Below are positions 18,728-26,478 of a DNA stretch of 61,394 nucleotides, piece after piece. The notes beneath the pieces are model-generated. The model saw nothing but the letters and a program-made list of their open reading frames with translations, did no database searches and was not told the origin of the DNA. The translations under genes were made by a program, and so were the position numbers. The stretch comes from Nitrospirales bacterium (GTDB lineage Bacteria > Nitrospirota > Nitrospiria > Nitrospirales > UBA8639): NCBI GenBank assembly GCA_021604105.1, contig BQIW01000016.1, forward strand, positions 1-61,394. Reading direction: 5' to 3'. Within the stretch, counting starts at the first letter, position 1; the number at the start of each line of letters is the position of its first letter.

Positions 18728-20625
18728 CAGCGCTTTCCTTGAGAAATGGTGGACCCTCCAGTCTCTACACGCCGTTGATGCTCCAAAAGAAATTTTCGGC
18801 GTAACAATCCCCCCGGATCATCAGGGATGCGACGAAGCCATTGCTGGAGGACCTGTTCAGACTTCTGTTTTTCCGGTGAGTGGGCCGCGCTCCCCGCAGA
18901 AGATACCTCTGAATGTTCCGCCTGATCTTCCGGCTTTTCCTCCGTTGTAGTTGGTGCGGACCGCGGCTTTTTTGATTGTTCGGCTTTCAAAGGATCCGGC
19001 CCTTGCGCCTCTCCTTCCATATTTTCTTCAGAAGATTTCTGATCTTTATTCGACTGATTAGCGGTCAGGGCAGAACCCGACTCTGACCCGTCTTTTTCAG
19101 GGTTCTCTTTTTGAGAGTCACCTGTTTTCGAATCGGATTGTGTATGGGTCGGGTCTGAAGAATTCTCTGATTTTTCTTCTTCACCTCCCATCTGATTCCC
19201 ATTATTGCCCTGTTTGGGGGAGGAGCCATCCGATTGTTGGGGTGACTCTCCTTCCTGTTCCGCAGATGATGATTTATCCATGAGTTGTTTGATGATTTCT
19301 AGATTATGTTGAGCGTCCGCATGATCAGGCTGCTGAGTGAGGGCTGTTTGATACGAGGCCAGGGCTTCTTCATAGCGACCGAGATTAGCCAAGGCATTGC
19401 CTCGATTGTAATGACCCTCCGGTGTATCCACTATGGAAAAGGCTTCTTCTGCTTCCTGATATTTCCCTGCACGATAATGGGCTATGCCCTGCCAGCCTGG
19501 GTCTTGAAACAAGGCTGCCGCTTCTTCCGGAGCGTCACGCTCTAATGCCTGAATACCCTGTTGATCGGGACGAACCCAGAGATTGTCCCAGGAAAAAGCC
19601 TCGCTTACCTGAGGAATAAGCAGGAAGGCCAGCAGCATTCCTAACCATCCCGGTCGAAATGCGGGTAACGCCAAAACCAAAAGTAGCAGGACGAGCCAGG
19701 GTCCTTCCTCTCGCCACAGATCGGTTGTTCGGTGTTCAGATGTTGAAGAGGATAGCCCCCTCCTGGGCACAACGGAAGGAAAGACCCGATTGATATCCTG
19801 GTCGTCAGCCGTCACCGTGGCATAATAACCACCACCCGCTTGAGCGAGGGCTTGAAGGGAAGGAATATCTAACTTGGGAATCACCACCGCTCCGTCCTGA
19901 TCTTTGAGGAATCCCCCTGTCTCCGGAATAGGAGCCCCATCGACGGTCCCAACACCAAGTACAGACACACGCACCCCCAGACTGCGTAACTTGTCTACCA
20001 CCTTCAATGTGGCAGGATCTCCCTCGCCGTCCGTTAGCAATAGCACATCTCCGCTTGCCTGTCCGACCTGCTGCAGGAGTTCATGGGCCTTCTGCAAAGC
20101 GAGATCAGTACGACTACCCTGGACCGGCATGAGTTCCGTCTCGAGAGATTGCACAAGGGTCACGATGGTGTTGGCATCATTGGTTAACGGCGAGACGACG
20201 AATGATTCACCGGCATAGACCACAAGAGCCGTTTGTCCTTCTTTCCGCGCCTTAAGCATGTCTAGAATCTTATGTTTGGCTCGCGTCAACCGTGAAGGAG
20301 CCACATCCTGCACATCCATTGAACGGGATAAATCCAGGACCATCACCAACGCCGATTCCGCCCGGAACACGGGCTGGGGTAATTGAGACCAGACCGGCCC
20401 GGCCAGTGCACAGACCGCCACAATCCAACCAGATCCGAGAAGCACGAGAGGTAGGCGCCGCGTCGCTCCCTCGGTTCCCACCAACAAATGGGGGAGGAGA
20501 TGGGCATCACATACAGACTCCCATATCTGACCCGTTGCCCCCTTCCTGGCTATTAGTAGAAAGAGTCCGAATAAGGGAAGTAATCCCCATAGCCATTCCG
20601 GTCGTAGAAAATGAAACATTTCCAT
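18724..20625 (-). CDS. batB: BatB/BatC fusion: VWA domain plus TPR
   Basis: A 633-aa protein joining two Bat components usually separate. Two N-terminal membrane spans (about 10-25 and 60-78) precede a VWA domain whose metal site is D98-L-S-R-S102, with a further TDGEGD. A third span near 310-340 leads to TPR repeats at about 375-450 (EEAAALFQDPGWQGIAHYRAGKYQEAEEAFS...GHYNRGNALANLGRYEEALASY). Residues 465-600 are a low-complexity Ser/Glu/Lys/Gln tail. VWA domains bind partners through a divalent metal. One base separates it from the BatA gene and it overlaps BatD by 4. Confidence 0.88.
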   Translation of the reverse strand: MEMFHFLRPEWLWGLLPLFGLFLLIARKGATGQIWESVCDAHLLPHLLVGTEGATRRLPLVLLGSGWIVAVCALAGPVWSQLPQPVFRAESALVMVLDLSRSMDVQDVAPSRLTRAKHKILDMLKARKEGQTALVVYAGESFVVSPLTNDANTIVTLVQSLETELMPVQGSRTDLALQKAHELLQQVGQASGDVLLLTDGEGDPATLKVVDKLRSLGVRVSVLGVGTVDGAPIPETGGFLKDQDGAVVIPKLDIPSLQALAQAGGGYYATVTADDQDINRVFPSVVPRRGLSSSTSEHRTTDLWREEGPWLVLLLLVLALPAFRPGWLGMLLAFLLIPQVSEAFSWDNLWVRPDQQGIQALERDAPEEAAALFQDPGWQGIAHYRAGKYQEAEEAFSIVDTPEGHYNRGNALANLGRYEEALASYQTALTQQPDHADAQHNLEIIKQLMDKSSSAEQEGESPQQSDGSSPKQGNNGNQMGGEEEKSENSSDPTHTQSDSKTGDSQKENPEKDGSESGSALTANQSNKDQKSSEENMEGEAQGPDPLKAEQSKKPRSAPTTTEEKPEDQAEHSEVSSAGSAAHSPEKQKSEQVLQQWLRRIPDDPGGLLRRKFLLEHQRRVETGGSTISQGKRW

Positions 20626-20626
20626 C

Positions 20627-21682
20627 TTATCGTCCGGCCCCTGCTTGTGCAGTGATCGCTTCCGCCTTCCAACTCGACCGGAGACCCCATTCCCTTTTCC
20701 AGATGAAAGACATGGCCATTAAACAGGAGAGAACCAACGCAAATCCTAATGGCCATATATATAATTCGATCGTCGGTCGAAACAGTTCCGATTCAGTGGC
20801 CGCCGGCTCCAGACGATCTAATTCTTTATACACCCTCATGAGTCCCTCGGTGTCCTTGGCACGCAGGTACAACCCTCCCGTACGTTGCGCGAGATGGCGA
20901 AGGGTATCTTCATCCAAATCACGAGAAGGATTCACCGTCTGTGTGCCGAAAAATGATTCAATCTCCATTTGATCCGCGCCAACTCCGATGGCATAAATTC
21001 GAATACCTTGTTCCTCAGCCAAGGCCGCCGCTTGTGTAGGCGACACTTCTCCCGCAGTATTGGCCCCATCAGTTAATAGCACTAAAACCCGGCTTCCCGC
21101 TGGTTGCTCTTTGAGCCGTTTCACGGCAAGGCCGATCGCATCGCCAATGGCGGTTTCCTTTCCCGCCAAGCCAATTTCAGTTTCCGTTAACATGGACTTG
21201 ACTGTGTCTCGATCAAATGTCAAAGGTGTCTGCACGTAGGCTTGGGAACCGAATATAATCAGCCCTATACGATCGCCGGTTCGACCAGCGATGAACTCCC
21301 CGGCTGCGGTTTTCACCACCTCTAAACGGTTGACTTCCTGTCCTTTTACTGAAAAATCCGGAATCTTCATGCTGCCGGAGACATCGACGGCCAGCATCAG
21401 ATCACGTCCACTGGTTGGTAATCCAACGGGTTCGCCACTCCACTGTGGACGGGCAGCCGCAAGGAGGAGAGCGGCCCAAATGAGCATTCCAACCCAAAAC
21501 AGTGTTGAGTGCCTTGAACGAGTCGCCCCAATCAACTGGTTGGACTGAAGGGCCATAATGTCTTCAAAATGCGGCAACTTCATAGCCAGGCCGGATGAAT
21601 TGGAGACAGGGGTAGCCCAACGACGCACCAGCCAGGGACACAGAACAAGTGCCAACACCCACGGCCAGGCCAACGTGATCAT
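20627..21682 (-). CDS. batA: BatA-like VWA protein
   Basis: A 351-aa membrane-anchored VWA protein. Spans near 3-20 and 62-76, metal site D100-V-S-G-S104 (VDVSGSM), then VLVLLTDGANTAGE carrying the second metal ligands, and a C-terminal span (about 305-327) that ends in a basic tail. It overlaps the DUF4381 gene upstream by 4 bases. Compared with the neighbouring VWA protein it has no TPR part, so the pair corresponds to BatA and BatB. Confidence 0.88.
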   Translation of the reverse strand: MITLAWPWVLALVLCPWLVRRWATPVSNSSGLAMKLPHFEDIMALQSNQLIGATRSRHSTLFWVGMLIWAALLLAAARPQWSGEPVGLPTSGRDLMLAVDVSGSMKIPDFSVKGQEVNRLEVVKTAAGEFIAGRTGDRIGLIIFGSQAYVQTPLTFDRDTVKSMLTETEIGLAGKETAIGDAIGLAVKRLKEQPAGSRVLVLLTDGANTAGEVSPTQAAALAEEQGIRIYAIGVGADQMEIESFFGTQTVNPSRDLDEDTLRHLAQRTGGLYLRAKDTEGLMRVYKELDRLEPAATESELFRPTIELYIWPLGFALVLSCLMAMSFIWKREWGLRSSWKAEAITAQAGAGR

Positions 21683-22176
21683 GCCGTGTCTTTCCCTGTG
21701 GGTGGAGACACCTGCCGAATCCAGTGTTCGACCAAGGTCACCAGTTCAGCAGCCGATACGGTTGCCTGCTGCTGGTAGGGCCCTGAACTTAACAGATGGC
21801 CAACCCCTTCAGTGAATTGGTTGGTTCGACCCGACCGGTCTAAAAACTTCAGCCAGGAGATTCCTACTAACCCTGCGACCTCGGATCGAGGGAAAGTAGC
21901 TATGGCATAGCGGCGGATCATGGCTGAAAGCCGTTGAACCAGCCATTGATCATCTCGATGGGTATCATAATGCTGTTTAATCGCAGTCAGTTCATTCATC
22001 GCAAGTCGACAGGACTGTTTCCGACGTCGATTCCTCAAAATCCAGAGGAACACCATGACTCCCATCATGACCAACCCGAAAGTGATCCACCAACCAGGAG
22101 CCGGAGGCCACAGAGAAACCGGGTCTGGCAGATGCACATCCCGAAGCTCTTGTAAGGGAGAACTTGATTTCGGCAT
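21679..22176 (-). CDS. DUF4381-like membrane protein of the bat operon
   Basis: A 165-aa protein with a Pro-rich N-terminus (LRDVHLPDPVSLWPPAPGWWITFGLVMMGVMVFLWILRNRRRK) giving one span at about 27-46, then a cytoplasmic helical domain. This is the DUF4381 pattern found between DUF58 and VWA genes of MoxR operons. Its stop overlaps the BatA start by 4 bases. Probably bridges the MoxR/DUF58 pair to the membrane VWA complex. Confidence 0.8.
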   Translation of the reverse strand: MPKSSSPLQELRDVHLPDPVSLWPPAPGWWITFGLVMMGVMVFLWILRNRRRKQSCRLAMNELTAIKQHYDTHRDDQWLVQRLSAMIRRYAIATFPRSEVAGLVGISWLKFLDRSGRTNQFTEGVGHLLSSGPYQQQATVSAAELVTLVEHWIRQVSPPTGKDTA

Positions 22177-22191
22177 GTTAGCCCATTCCCG

Positions 22192-23199
22192 TCATGCCAT
22201 ACTGTGCTGTGCGCTTCGGCGATGCCCGAGATCCTGTAACCCACCACGCAATTGGAAAAGAATATCGTCGTGGGTTCCCAATGGAATGAATCCGATTCCA
22301 CGGGTCAGGCACAGAGTCCGGACATCTTCATAACGTTCCCTAAAGTACGCTGAATAGGATTGGATTGTGTTTGCAGATCCTGTATTCAAAATTCCCATGC
22401 GTGTACCATCCGTCACAGGATATTGGCCGGCAGGTGGGGGCTTCTGTTCCAATTGGTCATACAGGAAGATCGCGACCACATCCTGGTGCCCACCCAATCG
22501 GATGAGGGTCTGTTTGGCCTTCTGGTCCCAATTGCGAAAATCACTCAAGAGAAAAATGAGGCTTCCGGGCTTCGCGGTTGCCTGGACTCGATTTAATGCC
22601 AACTGAAGAGGTGAGGTAATGGGACTCTGGCGTTCAATCATCTGTGACCTGTGGGAACGATCTTGAGCCAGGATATTGAGAAGGTGGAGCACTCCGGCTC
22701 TTCCTCCCCTGGGTCGGAGTTCCACATGATCCACATCTGAAAAAACCACCCCCCCAACCCGATCTCCTCGTTCTTGCGAGGCCCATCCCAATAATGCCGC
22801 CGCATGGGCGGCAATGACTGACTTAAAGGCCACCTTCGTCCCGAATCGCATTCCCTTTCTATTATCCACTACGATGAAGACGGGTCGCTCCCGTTCTTCC
22901 CGAAAGATCTTGAGGTAGGGTTCATGAGTTCTGGCCATCACCCGCCAATCCATGAGTCGGACATCATCGCCCGGTTGATACCGGCGAGATTCCTCAAAAT
23001 CCATGCCTCTGCCTTTAAACGGGGATCGCTCTCCGCCAGCCAAAAGGGTATGAACCCGCTTCCTGGTCTTGATTCCCAATACCCCTGTCTGGTGACGCAT
23101 ATTGATGAGATCCGCAAGCCGAACTTCTACTCCCTGAGATCCCGTAGGACGGTTCGGCCGGATTTCGGTTGGTGCTGTCTGTTTACGGAACGGCCACAT
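22192..23199 (-). CDS. DUF58 domain protein
   Basis: A 335-aa cytoplasmic protein with the DUF58 core RRYQPGDDVRLMDWRVMARTHEPYLKIF, followed by a VWA-like fold (FIVVDNRKGMRFGTK, where the DxSxS metal motif has become DNRKG) and LIFLLSDFRNWD. DUF58 proteins are the usual partners of MoxR ATPases. Its start overlaps the moxR 3' end by 17 bases. The altered metal site suggests it does not bind metal as classical VWA domains do. Confidence 0.85.
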   Translation of the reverse strand: MWPFRKQTAPTEIRPNRPTGSQGVEVRLADLINMRHQTGVLGIKTRKRVHTLLAGGERSPFKGRGMDFEESRRYQPGDDVRLMDWRVMARTHEPYLKIFREERERPVFIVVDNRKGMRFGTKVAFKSVIAAHAAALLGWASQERGDRVGGVVFSDVDHVELRPRGGRAGVLHLLNILAQDRSHRSQMIERQSPITSPLQLALNRVQATAKPGSLIFLLSDFRNWDQKAKQTLIRLGGHQDVVAIFLYDQLEQKPPPAGQYPVTDGTRMGILNTGSANTIQSYSAYFRERYEDVRTLCLTRGIGFIPLGTHDDILFQLRGGLQDLGHRRSAQHSMA

Positions 23200-24157
23200 G
23201 ATTCAAAATTTCTGAGATCACCTGATCTGTCCTGATCCCCTCCGCTTCCGCTTCAAAGGTCAGTAAGATCCGGTGGCGCAAGACATCATGGGCCACGGCT
23301 TGTATGTCTTCAGGGGAGACGTAATCGCGTCCTTCCAACCAGGCATGTGCTCTGGCACAACGCTCCATTCCAATGGTTGCCCGTGGGCTGGCTCCAAACC
23401 GAATCCATCTCTTCAGCGTGGAGCTATAAGGTCCAGGCTCACGTGTGGCCATGACTAATTGGACGATATATTCTTCCAGTGTAGGCGCAACATATATATC
23501 CCACATTTGTCGTCGAGCCGCCACAATCACCTTTTGAGGAACGGGCGTGGGAGCTGTCGCGATTTCACCAGGAATCGCTCTGGCTTGTCGACGAACAAGT
23601 TCGACAATTTTTCGTTCTCCTTCCACATCGGGATATTGCACCCGGACATAGAGTAGGAAACGATCCAATTGCGCCTCAGGCAACGGATACGTGCCTTCCT
23701 GCTCAATGGGGTTTTGGGTGGCCATGACTAAAAACAATTCCGGCAAAGGATAACTGGTTCGCCCGATCGTCACCTGATGTTCTCCCATGGCCTCTAATAA
23801 GGCGGCCTGCACCTTAGCGGGGGCCCGATTAATTTCATCGGCCAAGACAAGATTGTGAAAAATCGGTCCTGGTTGAAAGCGAAAGGAGCCGTCGTGCGGA
23901 CGATAGATATCAGTTCCGGTAATATCAGCGGGGAGTAAATCCGGGGTAAACTGAATCCGGTGAAAATCAGCTTCAATCCCAGAGGCCAACGCTTTAATTG
24001 CGGTAGTTTTGGCTAAACCTGGCGCACCTTCAACAAGGAGGTGTCCATCAGCCATCAAGGCAATCAACAACCTGAGGGTAAGACCCTCTTGTCCAATAAC
24101 CTGTTGATTCAGAAAGGCTCGAAGCCTTGCTATCTGCTCGTGTTCAGATCCAGACAT
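23183..24157 (-). CDS. moxR: MoxR-family AAA+ ATPase
   Basis: A 324-aa AAA+ ATPase. Walker A GAPGLAKT near 41-48, Walker B LVLADEINRAP, sensor ATQNPIEQEGTYPLPEAQLDRF and a C-terminal lid with RIRFGASPRAT are typical of MoxR (the lid reads RWIRFGASPRA here). MoxR proteins are chaperone-like and help activate VWA-containing partners. It is the first gene of the bat operon; a promoter candidate lies about 120 bases upstream. Confidence 0.92.
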   Translation of the reverse strand: MSGSEHEQIARLRAFLNQQVIGQEGLTLRLLIALMADGHLLVEGAPGLAKTTAIKALASGIEADFHRIQFTPDLLPADITGTDIYRPHDGSFRFQPGPIFHNLVLADEINRAPAKVQAALLEAMGEHQVTIGRTSYPLPELFLVMATQNPIEQEGTYPLPEAQLDRFLLYVRVQYPDVEGERKIVELVRRQARAIPGEIATAPTPVPQKVIVAARRQMWDIYVAPTLEEYIVQLVMATREPGPYSSTLKRWIRFGASPRATIGMERCARAHAWLEGRDYVSPEDIQAVAHDVLRHRILLTFEAEAEGIRTDQVISEILNHVAVP

Positions 24158-24274
24158 TTGTCTTGATTTGAACCCGGTGGGTTCCTGTAGTCAAAAAATT
24201 ACTCATTCCCCTTCTTCGATGGCATTGGGGAAACCTCAACTTCTCAACCTGCATGTTCTAAGAGCCTCATTTTT

Positions 24275-24302
24275 ATAATAATTTACCATTTTTGAGAGTC
24301 AA
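24275..24302 (-). promoter_or_regulatory. Sigma70-type promoter candidate for moxR-bat
   Basis: On the minus strand, TTGACT (24302-24297) is followed after 16 bases by TATTAT (24280-24275); each matches the consensus at five of six places. A TTATAA two bases further gives an 18-base spacing. Transcription would begin near 24268, leaving a leader of about 110 bases before the moxR start. Confidence 0.45.
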
Positions 24303-25437
24303 GGGGGGTTGCGGGAAAAAGATGCCCTTCCAATATACCCCAGATCATTTACCTTTCAATTACCTCTTGAGAGTCCGATGGATGAAAACACCAGAGGGAT
24401 GCCAACTTCACCCATATACTCCGCATAATGGGGTGAGGAGTGCAATGATAGGGATATTGTCCAGGGAGAATACCCGTTACTTCAAATGAATCATGCGGAT
24501 GAATGGCCCCTGAATTAAATAAATGCACATGCTCCCTCTTTCTACAGCCGTCAGCATAATCTTATGAGGGAATAGGCGTGGGATCCTCCCATACAATTTG
24601 AATTCCTGAAGTTACGCACGCCGGTTGGGGGAGTAAATACGGCCCAAATCCTTAAATTGAGATTGAATATCGCTTGAAACTTCTCCACCCCCACGAAGCA
24701 CTCATAAACAAGCATAGGCCCGACAGAACTTTCGCCCACTGCTTGCCGACAACCATCATATTTTTCTTTTTTATAACCTGGTGAGGCTGTGTATCTCTTC
24801 CGGAAAATGTATTATTCCTATGAATTCGATCTTTTTTCCCGCCATTCCTTTCAATTGGTCATTTGTCTTTTTTGGGCTTTCATGAAAATTTTGTAATAAA
24901 CCCCCATTCCCAGGATAGGTTTTATTTGCCTTACTTAACAGTTTTGCCCCATTTTGCACCACTTGCCCATTGCCATTATCCGGTTCTAGCATATAGGTAT
25001 AGTTTTAATTTCCCATCAATCAATGCGGTGATGTTATGCTGTATTGTACACGATCTAGAAATCCTCCTCATCCTCCTCTAGAGAAGTTCAGCAAGATTTA
25101 GCTGAGATTAAGTCCCGCAAGGATGTGAATCGGGACAGCTTCCTTCCTGGCATCACAAAAGATGAAAAGAAGGGGGACCTTTTCCATCATTGGTCTTAAG
25201 TTAATTCCTGTTTACATTATCAAGCCTTAAGAAGGCATGGCATGGATAGGTGAAGGACCGAACCTCATCTTTGGCCCAACTGTCTGTTCCCAACGAATTC
25301 GATAAATCCCACAATTAAAACAGGAGGGACGGTAAGTGGAAGACAACCAAAGAAGTTTCCAACAAAAATTTCTGGACTAGGTTCTCGTTCCGTACCCCTT
25401 GATTCCCGATCATATTGAAAAAAAGGAGGGGATGATC
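24303..25437. other. Long noncoding stretch
   Basis: About 1.1 kb without a supportable gene. It is A+T rich with short frames on both strands that have no ribosome site, no recognisable domain and no consistent coding pattern. No tRNA, IS end or long repeat was seen. It separates the divergent moxR operon from the small secreted-protein gene. Confidence 0.4.
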
Positions 25438-25746
25438 ATGAACCGTAAATTATGCGCGATTAACGTAATAGGAAGTGTGTTATTAGGAAGTACATTAGCC
25501 CTGGGAAATCCGGGAATGCTGCCAAACCATCCAGGGTATCCCATGGGAGACGCGAAGTCTCCCGTGACGGGGCAATCGGTAGCTAATGACCCTGGACAAA
25601 CTCAACCCAGTCGGGATGAATCACTCCAACAAGCATCCGGATTTCATGATGCACATGCCATGAACCCTGGGAAGGAAGAACGCCCAAATATTGTGCCGCC
25701 TGGGGGTTCAAAGTCCATGAACACAAACAGTGATTCCAGCAAGTAG
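25438..25746 (+). CDS. Small secreted protein of unknown function
   Basis: A 102-aa protein. The N-terminus MNRKLCAINVIGSVLLGSTLALG is a signal peptide; the mature part is rich in Pro, Gly, Asn, Asp and Ser with no hydrophobic core, so it is probably disordered. The ATG at 25438 is chosen because AAGGAGGGG lies 8 bases upstream; an ATG at 25432 is too close to it. A strong hairpin follows the gene, suggesting a single-gene transcript. No family recognised. Confidence 0.65.
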   Translation: MNRKLCAINVIGSVLLGSTLALGNPGMLPNHPGYPMGDAKSPVTGQSVANDPGQTQPSRDESLQQASGFHDAHAMNPGKEERPNIVPPGGSKSMNTNSDSSK

Positions 25747-25796
25747 GGGATAAGTCAGCAAACCGTCCCCGAACAATCGGGAACACCAGGGGGTCT

Positions 25797-25829
25797 GAAA
25801 AGGAGGGGGCTTAAAGCTCCCTCCTTTTC
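25797..25829. terminator. Hairpin terminator after the small secreted-protein gene
   Basis: A 14-bp stem (GAAAAGGAGGGGGC against GCTCCCTCCTTTTC, with one G:U pair) and a TTAAA loop. The stem itself ends in a T-run on the plus strand. It separates a plus-strand gene from minus-strand genes that end at 25889 and can serve both directions. Confidence 0.7.
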
Positions 25830-25888
25830 CCTATCAAGCCCCGGCCACTCAATCAAATTTCCTCATAGCCTCCACCCTCTCCTTCGTT

Positions 25889-26041
25889 TCAGAACAAGGT
25901 ATAAACGAAGGGGGCAACAGCTGATCCCTCACTCAGGATTATTAGACCGCCGAGTAATAAGAGCATGATGATGATGGGGGCGAGCCAGAACTTTTTTCGT
26001 TCCCGCATAAAGTCCCACAATTCCCCAAGAAAACCTGTCAT
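25889..26041 (-). CDS. DUF5989 family small membrane protein
   Basis: A 50-aa protein: MTGFLGELWDFMRERKKFW, one membrane span LAPIIIMLLLLGGLIIL, and SEGSAVAPFVYTLF at the end. This is the DUF5989 pattern, found beside SxtJ and carbamoyltransferase genes. AAGGAG lies 9 bases upstream of the ATG. It follows the SxtJ gene by 14 bases and so is probably the last gene of that trio. Its role is unknown; the conserved position suggests a partner of the membrane complex. Confidence 0.85.
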   Translation of the reverse strand: MTGFLGELWDFMRERKKFWLAPIIIMLLLLGGLIILSEGSAVAPFVYTLF

Positions 26042-26055
26042 CTGTTGTTTCTCCT

Positions 26056-26460
26056 TTAGAAAGGTTTCAGCACATGGTCCGTGGACCTGGCCTTTTTGGG
26101 AATACGATAACTCTTTGCCTTTGGGTCATAACCAAGCTGTAATGGCCGTTTACCTAATATTCCCATGACAAACGCCATGGGAGTAAACATCCCAAAAAAC
26201 ATTAGGCTTAAAATTATCCGGGAATTAATCCACCCTAATTTTTCCCCGATCTTCATCCATACTCGATGCAAGGGCTTAAGACCTTTTGGAAAAATCATTC
26301 CCATTGCTCCAAAGGCCCCGGCGATAAGACTCGCCCACACTCGAATACTTTCTCCATGAATGACCAATGGCCATACCGCTACTATAAAAAAGACTCCGCC
26401 CATTAACAGGCCGAACGAGCGAAGATCCTTAGCGGTTGGGTGGTGAATCGTTGATGTCAT
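26056..26460 (-). CDS. SxtJ family membrane protein
   Basis: A 134-aa protein with hydrophobic segments at about 17-35, 42-58 and 80-102 (ILSLMFFGMFTPMAFVMGILG). The N-terminal DLRSFGLLMGGVFFIVAVWPL and the Met/Phe-rich third segment are the SxtJ pattern, named from the saxitoxin cluster where it neighbours a carbamoyltransferase. It lies 18 bases after the carbamoyltransferase gene. Biochemical function unknown. Confidence 0.85.
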   Translation of the reverse strand: MTSTIHHPTAKDLRSFGLLMGGVFFIVAVWPLVIHGESIRVWASLIAGAFGAMGMIFPKGLKPLHRVWMKIGEKLGWINSRIILSLMFFGMFTPMAFVMGILGKRPLQLGYDPKAKSYRIPKKARSTDHVLKPF

Positions 26461-26478
26461 ACCGTCACTCTTTCACAC

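Noticed and set aside
24863-25081. Short plus-strand frame in the long noncoding stretch
   Set aside because: Low-complexity A+T-rich translation and no start signal.
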